Assembly: GCA_002197995.1 (NCBI GenBank)
Contig: NGZR01000002.1
Coordinates: forward strand, 6,944,001 to 7,008,000
From: Gaeumannomyces sp. JS-464
Taxonomy: Eukaryota > Ascomycota > Sordariomycetes > Magnaporthales > Magnaporthaceae
Reading direction: 5' to 3'
Length of the DNA stretch: 64,000 nucleotides
Made by a program: the position numbers and the translations under genes. Position 1 is the first letter of the stretch; every line of letters starts with the position of its first letter. The notes under the pieces were generated by a model. It was not told where the DNA came from, did no database searches, and saw only the letters and a program-made list of their open reading frames with translations. Positions 24,500 to 32,890 of the stretch are shown here, in pieces.

Positions 24500-25680
24500 G
24501 AAAAGGACATATTAAACCTTTCGATTTTTTAATAGGATACGGGATTTTATAAAGGAAAAAAAAACGGGACGGAGCGAATATGTATCGATTACCGCCCGCT
24601 AAACGAAACTACGATAAAAGATCGATATTTTTTGCCTTTTATTAACGAATTACGCGATAAGCTCGGCAAAGCCTAGTATTTTACGGCTTTGGATTTACGA
24701 AAAGCTTATAGTTTAATACGGATTAAAAAGGGCCAAAAATGGCTTACGGCTTTTAAAATAAAACTTAAATATTACAAATTTTTAATAATAATTTTCGGGC
24801 TTATTAACGTATTAGTTACGTTTTAAAAAATAATTAACCATATATTACGCGAATATTTCGACGTTTTTATTTTCGCGTATTTAAACGACATTTTAATTTT
24901 TTCGAAAACGATAAAAAAGCATAAGTAGCACGTATATAAAATGCTTTAAAAGCTGCTTAATATAAAGCTTTTTATTAAGCCAAAAAAGTGCGAATGGCAT
25001 TCGCAAAAAGTCGCTTTTTTAAAATTTGTAATTATATTTGGACAGGTTTGCATAAACCCTAAAAAAGTCGAAAAAGTTAAAAAATGGCTTATATTTAAAA
25101 ATGTTACAAAAATACGAGGGTTTTTAAAGTTTTTAAACTTTTATAAACGGTTTATCCGTAATTATAACAAAATCGCTATATTTTTACGAACTTTACCAAA
25201 AATAACCACCAGTTTTATTAAGGAAGGCAAAAACAAAAAGCTTTCGAGCAATTACAAAACGCCGTATTAAAAAAGCTAATAATATTTTTAAACTTAAAAA
25301 AACTTTTCGAGGTTAAAACCGACGCGTCGGATTACGCAATCGGCGGCTAATTCGGACAACGAAACGATTAAAAACGGTTATACTTTTGCACGTTTTTTTC
25401 GCAAAGCTAAATGGATTTAAGTTAAATTACCAAATTTACGATAAAAAACTTTTGGCAATCGTTCGAGCATTTGAAAAATGGCGACCATACTTTTGTAAAG
25501 CGAAATACCAAATTATAATTACACGGATATAAAAATTTAACACATTTTATTATAAGCAAAAACCTAAATAAGCGATAAATCCGTTAAAACGAGTTTTTGC
25601 AAAACTACGATATTCGGATCGAGTATTAAAAAAGGTCGGAAAACGGCTAAACGAACGCTTTAAACTAACGATTAAACTAT
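24500..25680 (+). pseudogene. Chromovirus D reverse transcriptase and RNase H remnant
   Basis: A long stretch with few stops reads as Gypsy RT: RICIDYRPLNETTIKDRYF, TALDLRKAYSLIRIKKGQKW, IIFGLINVLVTF, then YLNDILIFS at 24878. The catalytic YxDD is YLND, a GAC-to-AAC change, so the polymerase would be dead even without the stops. Downstream strings NPKKVEKVKKW, FLKFLNFYKRFIRNY and FEVKTDASDYAIGG mark the connection and the start of RNase H. Confidence 0.88.
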
Positions 25681-25839
25681 TAAGTTGCAATACTTAAAAA
25701 AATATAAGTAATTTTAGCGGAAAGATTAAACGGATTTTTAATCCCGGTATAAAAAATGCTCGCTAAAACGGTCCGGTAAAAAAAAGTTTGGACTTTAAAA
25801 AAAATCTAACAAGTTTATAACCAATTGGCATATAGTTAT

Positions 25840-27060
25840 TAAAGCGTAATTAAAACGTAAAAACGGTTATAATAACATTACAGGTTTGTAAAAACTCGAG
25901 CCGAAATATAAAACGCAATAAAAAATTGCGAAAATTGCGCTAAAAACAAAGTTAACAAGCATAAGCTTTATAAGCTTTTACAACCATTGCCAATACCGAG
26001 CGAGGCATAGTAAAAAGTTATTATAAACTTTGTTATTAAACTTTTTTAATTTAAAAAACTAATAACGGGAGTTAAATACGATAATATATTAGTAATAATG
26101 GATAGGCTTACCAAATACGCTTTATTTTTACCATATAAAAAAAGCAGCGACGTTATAAAACTAGCGTACGTTTTTATTAAACACGTGATAGCGGAATACG
26201 GTACGCCGAACCGTTTAATTACGGATAAAAACAAACTACCTATAAGCAAATTTTGGAAAAGGCTTACGAGTAAGCTAAAAGCGGAGCACTTTTTATTTAT
26301 AGCTTACCACTTTTAAACAAATGGATAAACGGAGCGGACGAATTAAATTATAAAGCAATATTTACGTTATTACGTTAATTATAAATAAAACGATTAGGTA
26401 TAACTACTTTTTATAGCTTAATTCGCTTATAATAGCTTAGTTTATAAAAGCATAAAAATAATACCGTTTTTTGCGAACTACGGGTTTACGCTAATAGCGT
26501 ATAAAGAATTTAAAGCAGGAAAGCATGTTTTAATAGCGGAAATACAAATAACAAAGCTTACCAAATTGCATAAATACTTTTAAGCAAAGCTAAAAAAGCT
26601 ATAGCACTGCATAGCTATTTAAACAAACAAAAAAAAAATCAAAAAACCGACTTTTAAAAAAGGGGATAACGTTTATCTTTTTCGACGAAAGATTAAAACG
26701 AAACGACCGAACGATAAGTTAAATTATAAAAAACTAGGACCGTTTAAAATATTAAAAAAGGTTTTAAACGTAAATTACAAATTTCGATTACCGCTAATTA
26801 TAAAATCCCATCCGGTTTTTTATATTTCCCTATTCGACTTAGCGCTACCAGGCTTTAAAAGCGACGAGTTAATAAAAATTAACCTAAAATAAAAGTACGA
26901 AATCGAAAAAATCCTAAATTATAAGCTAAAACACAAGCTTAAAAAGTATTTGGTTAAATGGAAAAAGTACGGTTACGAAAAAAACACGTAAAAAAACCAA
27001 TTTTAGGAATTACTAAAACACTTTGCGAAAGTATTAGTTAAAACAATAATAAGAAGGTTA
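25840..27060 (+). pseudogene. Chromovirus D integrase and chromodomain remnant
   Basis: The integrase zinc-binding block has CENCAKNK near 25,940. The core is partly open at 26098-26316 (MDRLTKYALFLPYKKSS, FIKHVIAEYGTPNRLITDKN). The C-terminal fold reads FKKGDNVYLFRRKIKTKRPN, later LGPFKILKKV and HPVFYISLF. A chromodomain follows near 26,890-27,020 (EIEKILNYKLKHKLKKYLV, KWKKYGYEKNT). Chromodomains of this class target insertion to heterochromatin by binding histone methyl marks, which fits the nested setting. Confidence 0.88.
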
Positions 27061-27337
27061 GCTAGCAAAAAAAACGGAAAAGCGACGATTTTCTTTAAAA
27101 ATACCCGCGATATTTCCAAAAAAAAACCGCTAATCCTTTTAGCTTAACCAAAAGTTAAACCCGGGATTTATAAAATAAGTGCTATAAATAATACCGTTTT
27201 ACCATTAAGTTAAAAAAAGCAGCACTTACCGGAACTAAATAAAGTAAAGGAGTTTACGCCGAACGGTTAGTAAAAAAAAAATTAAAAAAAACTAAGCAAA
27301 GCTCGGACGGAACATTTTATTAAAGCCTTTTTAACAC

Positions 27338-27407
27338 GGTCGTGCCGGGATTCGAACCTAAAACCTCGGTAAAAAAACCAAAGCCACGCCCAATGCGCTA
27401 TAAAACT
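27338..27407 (-). pseudogene. tRNA-like remnant (RIP-decayed)
   Basis: On the minus strand a 70-nt stretch has the layout of a tRNA. The 3' half keeps GGTTCGAATCCCGG followed by CACGACC. The 5' half has TAGCGCATTGGGC (A-box-like) and a D-stem that can pair GCGC with GCGT. An anticodon stem CTTTGG/CCGAGG encloses an oversized T-rich loop. The acceptor 5' strand and the T-stem 5' side mismatch mainly at positions where C-to-T or G-to-A changes would restore pairing. The anticodon cannot be assigned. It could be a tRNA-derived repeat carried by the Gypsy or a dead tRNA gene. Confidence 0.4.
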
Positions 27408-27440
27408 TAAGAAAGTTGTTAAAAAAAGTTACAATTTACC

Positions 27441-27970
27441 TTAATTAAAAAAGGCAAACAGGTTTAGGTTAGGATTAACCTCGAGCACCTGCCAGTCGGA
27501 CGGAACGGAAGGAGCTATAAAAGGCTCGGAATGCGAGGCAGCTTGGCGAGCCGCCTGGTCGGCCTTTTCCCGCTCGATACGCTTTAACTCCTTTACCAAA
27601 TTAATACCGCGATATATCGCGCGCATTATCTTTTCCAGCCACATTCGTTTTTGCTTTCGAAAGCGGAAAACTTTTTCCTCCGCTTTTTCCAGTTTAGCTT
27701 TAAGTTTGGAATGCTGGACGACGATATTCCGAAATTCGGAAAAAAAAAAGCTTTAAAACGTCGCACTTCGAGCGATTAATTCGAAAACATTCCACGTACC
27801 GAAACGAGTCCTAAAAAAAAGCTTTATACTTTTTACGCTTTAAAACCTCGTAATAGTACGAACAAAAAGGCATTTCGAAAAAATAAAAAAGGATAATCGC
27901 TAAAAGCTTTTTGCGATTAACGGTTTTTTTTTCGCGAAAGGGCGTTTTCGTACTCGACCAAACATCCTGT
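27441..27970 (-). pseudogene. Antisense ORF in the 3' region of the chromovirus (coiled-coil-like)
   Basis: On the strand opposite to gag-pol, between chromodomain and 3' LTR, a frame stays mostly open. The open piece 27644-27441 begins MWLEKIMRAIYRGINLVKEL and continues KRIEREKADQAARQ, ending near NPNLNLFAFFN-stop. Upstream in the same frame the sequence is also readable (KLKAKLEKAEEKVFRFRKQK), broken by one visible stop. Composition suggests a charged coiled coil. From memory, antisense 'hypothetical proteins' of this style are annotated in many fungal genomes next to Gypsy elements. The function is unknown. It is GC-richer than its flanks. Confidence 0.5.
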
Positions 27971-28060
27971 TAAAATAAAAAAGGGATGGAAAATGGTAAG
28001 AAAGGAAAGTATTTACCATTAACAAAAGGCGGGGCGATAAAACGTGGCTAAAAGGATTTG

Positions 28061-28195
28061 TATAACGGGGTCGCCCTAGTAAGGGATCCCGGGCTTGATA
28101 TACTGTAGTGCCAAAAGGTTTAATTACGAAGTGATTAAACTGTTGGATCTTTTGGTTTATGTAGTAAAGCGGTACTTTGGCACGTCCCTTTTACA
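28061..28195 (+). repeat. 5' LTR of the miniature element
   Basis: 135 bp, nearly identical to 28654-28788 and to the solo copy at 18468-18603. Contains the hairpin GTTTAAT..ATTAAAC. Confidence 0.9.
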
Positions 28196-28653
28196 TTGTT
28201 TAATCATTTCGTGGGTGCACTGGTTCGAACCTGGCTGTTGTCGTTTGCCTTTGTGGAAGCGTGGCTCCAAAGGAGGGGTAACGGGGTGGGGCTTTCGTGG
28301 CGCTCACAATTCTGCATGGCACGTGCTTGCACGTAGGTCGGCGTGCCTTGTCCTAAACCTTGGGCCCCAGCATGCTAAAGGGGTGCATCCGCTTCGAGGC
28401 GCACGGCTTTACGGGGCGTGACGTTAAAGGGGATGTTTGACGAGTTATGGGAATTGGAGGTTTTAACATAAGGTATGTTATTGTATCCCTATCGAAGCGT
28501 TGCGGCGAACGGGCGTGACAATCCAGTCGAGCAGATATGCGCGGTGCCGAGGCAGTGTAAAGGCTAGGCCGTCCTTTTAAATACCTATAAGGAGCGCCAT
28601 GCAGTTCCCATATATTAAAACCTCGAGGACGCGGCCTTTTGGAAGGGGGATAG

Positions 28654-28788
28654 TGTAACGGGGTCGCCCTGGCAAGGGATCCCGGGCTTAATATACTGTG
28701 GTGCCAAAGGGTTTAATCACGAAGTGATTAAACTGTTGGATCTTTTGGTTTATGTAATGGAGCGGTACTTTAGCACGTCCTTTTTACA
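28654..28788 (+). repeat. 3' LTR of the miniature element
   Basis: 135 bp, same orientation as the 5' LTR. Followed by ATTTG, matching the five bases before 28061. Confidence 0.9.
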
Positions 28789-28813
28789 ATTTGGCTTAAA
28801 ATGGGGGACCTAA

Positions 28814-29223
28814 TGTTACGACCAGTATGCAGGCTTTTAGGACACTAAAGCAAGAGGGGGCTTTAAAGTGGTGCCCTTCGCCCCGCCCCGGTTACGTGGA
28901 GTTACGTGAACCAAAAGGGATTTGTGGATTTGTAACAAAGCAATAGATCCAAAAAGGATTTGTGGATTTGTGGCAAAGCTATAAATCCAACCCAATACAA
29001 GGCAAAAGGCAGCGTGTATATAAAGGATGGATTTCCTACTGTTTTAGGTAGTTTTAACTAAGGCTTCGGCATTAGTTAACTTAAGTTAGCTCTTAGGCAT
29101 CCCTGGGGCAAGCAATTAAATTGTCCTTTTAAGTTACGTGTTCCCCTGTTTACCAGCACCAGCGATACTGTCCTTTCCACCCCCGAAGTGTTTTACCTTA
29201 AAAGCAAACCCTTAATTGTAACA
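28814..29223 (+). repeat. LTR of the chromovirus family, copy 2 (410 bp)
   Basis: TGTTACGACC to AATTGTAACA. It is 40 bp shorter than copy 1 because it has two rather than three of the ~38-bp tandem units (28912-28988). It is the least mutated copy here. Confidence 0.9.
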
Positions 29224-29224
29224 A

Positions 29225-29673
29225 AATTACGGCCAGCGTATAAGCCTTAGGATAACAAAGCGAAAAAAAACCTCGAGTAGTGCTTTTACTTTATACCGGG
29301 GCACGTAAAATTACGTAACTTAAGCAGGATTTGTGGATTTGTAATAAAGTAACAAATTTAAACGGGATTTGTGGATTTATAACAAAGCAACAAATTCGAA
29401 TGGGATTTATAAATTTGTAATAAAGCCATAAATTTAAAAACTATTAAAGTAAAAATAGCGTGTATATAAAGGACGGATTTCCTACTGTTTTAGGTAGTTT
29501 TTAACTAAGGCTTCGGCATTAGTTAACTTAAGTTAGCCCCTAAGCATCCCCTAGGGGCAAGCAATTAAATTGTCTTTTTAAGTTACGTGTTCCCCCGTTC
29601 AACCAGCATTAGCGGGACTGTCCTCCCCACTCCCGAGGTGCCCTACCCTAGGAGCAAACCCCTAATTGTAACA
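29225..29673 (+). repeat. LTR of the chromovirus family, copy 3 (449 bp, degraded 5' end)
   Basis: Abuts copy 2 in the same orientation. The start is decayed (AATTACGGCC for TGTTACGACC), three ~38-bp units are visible (about 29,333-29,435), and the end AATTGTAACA is intact. Confidence 0.85.
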
Positions 29674-29721
29674 TCCACCCCCGAGGTGCCTTACTTTAAA
29701 AGCAAACCTTTAATTGTAACA
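29674..29721 (+). repeat. LTR 3'-end fragment (48 bp), tandem to copy 3
   Basis: Repeats the last 48 bp of the LTR (CCACCCCCGAGGTGCC through AATTGTAACA), making a third LTR end in a row. Confidence 0.85.
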
Positions 29722-30010
29722 TTACGGTAATTTAACGCTTGCTGCAAATGGAATCGATAACGTTTTATTAAAGCGGCAAAAGGTATATATCCAGCATAAA
29801 AACCTAACTAAATTAGCGTAAATTAATAACGATTCGCTTTTTATTTTTTTCCGTATATTTAACGCTAAATGACGAAAATAAAAACAGCGAAAAAAGCTTA
29901 TTTTTTAATTTAAACCAATTGGTTTTTTTTATATATATAATGTCATATTTTTATTAATAAAATCCCAGTCCTTTTTCAAAATAAGGTACGAACGATTTAA
30001 AAAATTTGCG
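29722..30010. other. AT-rich border between the repeat block and genic DNA
   Basis: No coding or recognisable repeat. AT-rich, with a short poly-T/TATATATA stretch near 29,925-29,940. Composition switches sharply to GC-rich at about 30,010-30,110. Confidence 0.6.
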
Positions 30011-30109
30011 CTAGCTGGCAAAGGATTCTGTTAGTTGTGCAGTGGTGTGGAACCAGCCTTAATACCCCTGTCAAATGAAATACGAGGCCACCCATTTCCG
30101 AATTTAAAA

Positions 30110-30196
30110 AGTCCCCTTCCGCCGCCGCCTCGCAGCCTCTCTCTCTCTCTCGTCACACCACGCAGCAGCCCTAATCACACCTCGCCGGCCAACAAG
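30110..30196 (+). promoter_or_regulatory. Pyrimidine-rich leader upstream of the secreted-protein gene
   Basis: A CT-rich run (CTCTCTCTCTC near 30,139-30,150) lies shortly before the ATG. Such tracts are common around transcription starts of filamentous fungi. No clear TATA box. Confidence 0.35.
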
Positions 30197-30950
30197 ATGC
30201 ACTTCTCCTCAGCCTCCCTCGCTGTGCTCGCGGCGTTCGCAGCCCTCGCCGCGCCGTCGGCCGCCTCGCCCAACGGCTGGTCCAAGACCAAGGACGTGCC
30301 CGACGGGCCGACCAAGCTGTACGACTGCGGCTGCAAGCCCATCATCGACGCCATGGTGCGGTGCCAGACGCGCAAGGGCCCCAACGGCGGGATCCGCGAG
30401 TGCGTGTGCATCAAGAACCCGGACGGCTGGTACACCTCGATGAACGGGTGCCGCGACTGCCTGTCGATGAACTCGCCCGTCGACAGCTTCTTCAGAAACC
30501 TGGCCGGCACCATCACGCAGCTGTTCGTGTCGTGCACCAACGCCGGCGGCGGCGTCAACAGCCCGGACGGCGCGAGCATCTGCGCCAGCAACTCGGCCTT
30601 TGAGAACTGCGCGTCGCTCAAGACGGGCGGCAAGGAGCCCAGCTGGGCGAGCTCAAAGGTCTTTGGCAAGGGGGAGATGAAGAATGGGACGTTCGTCGTG
30701 GACATCCCCGGGACCCGGCGAGCGCGTCGACGACTTCGTCGGGCGCTGCTACCACCGCCACGGGCTCGGCGAGCGCGACAACGTCAGGCACCGGAACCGC
30801 TACCGCTCCTGGGACACAAACAACTTCGGGGTCGCCCACTGCGGGAGCGAAGACCCCATCATCAGCCATGGGCTATGCGGTTCCCGGTCACAGGTTGGGG
30901 GCATCATGGGTTTGGCGTTTGCAGTTGGAGTCGCGGTTGTGTTGGTTTAA
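30197..30950 (+). CDS. Secreted Cys-rich protein with predicted GPI anchor (two frame breaks)
   Basis: The ATG at 30197 starts a typical signal peptide (MHFSSASLAVLAAFAALAAP, cleavage near SAAS). A Cys-rich ectodomain of about 120 residues follows, with spaced pairs (YDCGCKP, ECVC, GCRDCLS, VSCTN, ASICAS, ENCAS). Then comes a Ser/Thr/Ala-rich linker (ASASTTSSGAATTATGSA) and a hydrophobic tail (GGIMGLAFAVGVAVVLV, stop 30948-30950). That order indicates a GPI-anchored cell-surface protein. Ectodomain, linker and tail lie in three different frames. The two breaks, near 30,712 (GGG run) and 30,898 (GGGGG run), each fit one missing base, and adding two bases gives 252 codons. Function unknown. It is the first gene beside the repeat block. 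Confidence 0.72.
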
Positions 30951-31009
30951 AAAACTCGGGTTGCATTAGCGGGTGGCGAAATGTTTATTTTTAACACTGT
31001 AATTAAGCA

Positions 31010-32127
31010 TACCGCTCTCTGTCAGGGGAATGGCGCACGGGCCCCTCTAGCGCTCAGGGCAGATCGACAGGCCCAATACCTGTTGCCCAACGAGCACCGC
31101 GAAGATAGCTTCCTTTCCTCTTCCCTCAAAATACAGTAATATCTACACCTCTACACTGCTCTACACCGCTTTGGCTTGTGACTGCCATGTATCATAGATG
31201 TTCAAATTCTTTGCGCCGAGGGCGTTCTGGGTGAATGTGCAGGTTGTGGAAATGGCACGCAGCCCGGGGCCATGCGCCACCTCGTAGCCCACATAGTTAC
31301 GAGGCAAGTCTCCGGGACGAATGGCGTGCTCACCAGCCACGTGTGAAATGCTGACGGGGGACAGAGAGTGACGCACATTCAACTACGCGCATTTGCCACT
31401 GAGCAGGAACAGCCTGCGCGACATGCGCGGTGGGAGCCAGGAGCGGCCGCCTAGACTTGGAGGGAAAGAAGGGAACCCCAAACCGGGCGCCCAGACAAGA
31501 CCGAAATGGACGGTTCCGGCCGCCAGCCCTTTGATCAATTACATCATCTCTCCATCCCACAGGGCGGTCGACTTCTCGGGCGGCCAAAGGGCGACGCGAT
31601 CCAGTTGTGAGCGGACGCGTGACCTTCCCAAAACGGCACCTACCCGATCCATTACCCTTGATGGCTCGGACTAAAAGGCACGAAAACATGTGACCCAGAC
31701 CCAACACGTGCGTTGTGGCTTGTGGCCGCTACAAAAGGGGCTAGAGGAATAGGATTGGTCAAGTCACGTGCAGCAACGGCCAGTCATGTGTCTGCTGACA
31801 TCATCCGACTAGGAACGCCCCTGCTTGCCGGGCAATCGCATGCTGGGCCGCCTGAAGCCGAGCCGAGGTTGTTTTTTCTGATGCTTGCAGCCGTTGCTGC
31901 TCAGGGTCGGATCTGGGGGTGTCGCTTTATCTGGGGAAACGCCTCCTCCACGTTCCTCTTTCCTTCCCCCTTTGACCAAGCAGATCTCTTGGATTACCTA
32001 TCACGAACCATCACCACCTACTGCCAATTCGTCACGTCAGAACATCGTTCGTCTGTTTTTACCTTGACGTTTTACATACAACGCCAGCCAACCGCACATC
32101 CGCCCCTTTCTTTTTCGCCGCCGCATC
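31010..32127. other. Intergenic region upstream of the cytochrome b5-like gene
   Basis: No convincing gene. ORFs on both strands overlap each other and show no conserved motif. It should contain the 3' end of the preceding transcript and the promoter of the next gene; the last 100 bp are pyrimidine-rich. Confidence 0.5.
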
Positions 32128-32462
32128 ATGTCCAAGTCATTCACCGTCGCCGACGTTGCCAAGCACAACAACGAGAAGGATGGCATGTACATAATCATCG
32201 ACGACGGCGTCTACGACATAACAAGTGAGCTCATTTTTTTTCTTCTTTTTTTCCCCCCCGATAACATTCTTTTACATACACGCGTACTCACATTCAAAAA
32301 CCAGACTTCCTCGAGGAGCACCCCGGCGGCGTCAAGATCCTCAAGCGCATGGCCGGCAAGAACTCCACCAAGCAGTTCTGGAAGTACCACGGCAAGCACG
32401 TGCTGGAAAAGTACGGCGAGAAGCTCAAGGTCGGCAAGGTCGCCGAGACGGCGAAGCTGTGA
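32128..32462 (+). CDS. Cytochrome b5-like heme-binding protein, soluble
   Basis: Two exons, 32128-32224 and 32305-32462, joined across an 80-nt intron (GTGAGC..CCAG) give an 84-residue protein. Exon 1 reads SKSFTVADVAKHNNEKDGMY and IIIDDGVYDIT. Exon 2 starts NFLEEHPGGVKILKRMAGKN and continues STKQFWKYHGKHVLEKYGEK. The HPGG motif and the second His (WKYHGKH) are the two axial heme ligands of the cytochrome b5 fold. It ends shortly after the domain with no transmembrane tail, so it is probably soluble rather than the ER-anchored form. Role by family: small electron carrier or heme-binding adaptor; the specific partner is unknown. This is one of the few genes here with no frame break. Confidence 0.92.
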
Positions 32463-32890
32463 GCGGCTTCTTTGTTTTGCTGTTTGCGACGAATAAAGTA
32501 AAAACCCTCTAGACCACTTCATTTGTCCTGTTTCCTCAGCAATGCACTGAAACCTGGCGTTCGAGACGGAGGGCGTTTGTTTCATCCATCATACACTTCC
32601 AGGACTGGGAGAGAAACCCTCCCCTGTCCCGGCCTTCATTATGTTTGTGCCTATGCTAGACGAGTATAGAAGAAATCCACAAGCAAACAGGAACGCCGAA
32701 CATGCTATTTGGACAAACAAGACGAACCAGCGCAGAAACCGAAACGTGAGGCTCAGAGATAATACAAAGGAGCCGGGTTCATACACAACACACCGCCTTT
32801 CCTCCAATGAGGTGGGCTTCGCCGGCTATTAAACCACAACCCGAAACTCCCTCTTTCCCCAGATCCTTTCAATCACTTCCAACGCCCCAA
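32463..32890. other. Intergenic region between convergent genes
   Basis: No gene seen. Contains the 3' ends of the cytochrome b5-like gene (+) and the large membrane-protein gene (-). Confidence 0.5.

Larger units (their letters stand above)
28061..28788 (+). mobile_element. Complete miniature LTR element (TRIM-like, non-autonomous, 728 bp)
   Basis: Two direct LTRs of 135 bp (28061-28195 and 28654-28788) with TGTAA..TTACA ends enclose a 458-bp internal region with no coding potential. The unit is flanked by a perfect 5-bp duplication ATTTG (28056-28060 and 28789-28793). A polypurine tract (GGAAGGGGGATAG) abuts the 3' LTR. The first base pair of the 5' LTR is TA instead of TG, a RIP-type change. 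No gag or pol is present, so it would need enzymes in trans. It is much less mutated than the surrounding Gypsy. I could not fit the sequence after the 5' LTR to a tRNA-primer site with confidence. Confidence 0.88.
21091..29223 (+). mobile_element. Gypsy chromovirus copy D (same family as copy A), nearly full length, RIP-inactivated
   Basis: Starts with a 450-bp LTR (TGTTACGACC to AATTGTAACA, 21091-21540) and ends with a related LTR at 28814-29223, preceded by a purine-rich tract (AATGGGGGACC). Broken plus-strand frames show, in order: gag with a CCHC knuckle (22510-22551), protease/pol start, RT (DYRPLNETTIKDRYFLP; box YLNDILIFS at 24878), RNase H, integrase (CENCAKNK near 25,940; DRLTKYALFLPY at 26,100) and a chromodomain near 26,890-27,020. 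The miniature LTR element at 28061-28788 is nested near its 3' end. The flanks (GGCTA and AAATT) do not form a duplication, so the right LTR may come from recombination. Confidence 0.85.

Noticed and set aside
28196..28260. tRNA T-arm-like GGTTCGAACC after the miniature LTR as a primer-binding site
   Set aside because: The complement does not give a proper tRNA 3' end: the acceptor and T-stem lengths are wrong. Kept only as a possible B box.
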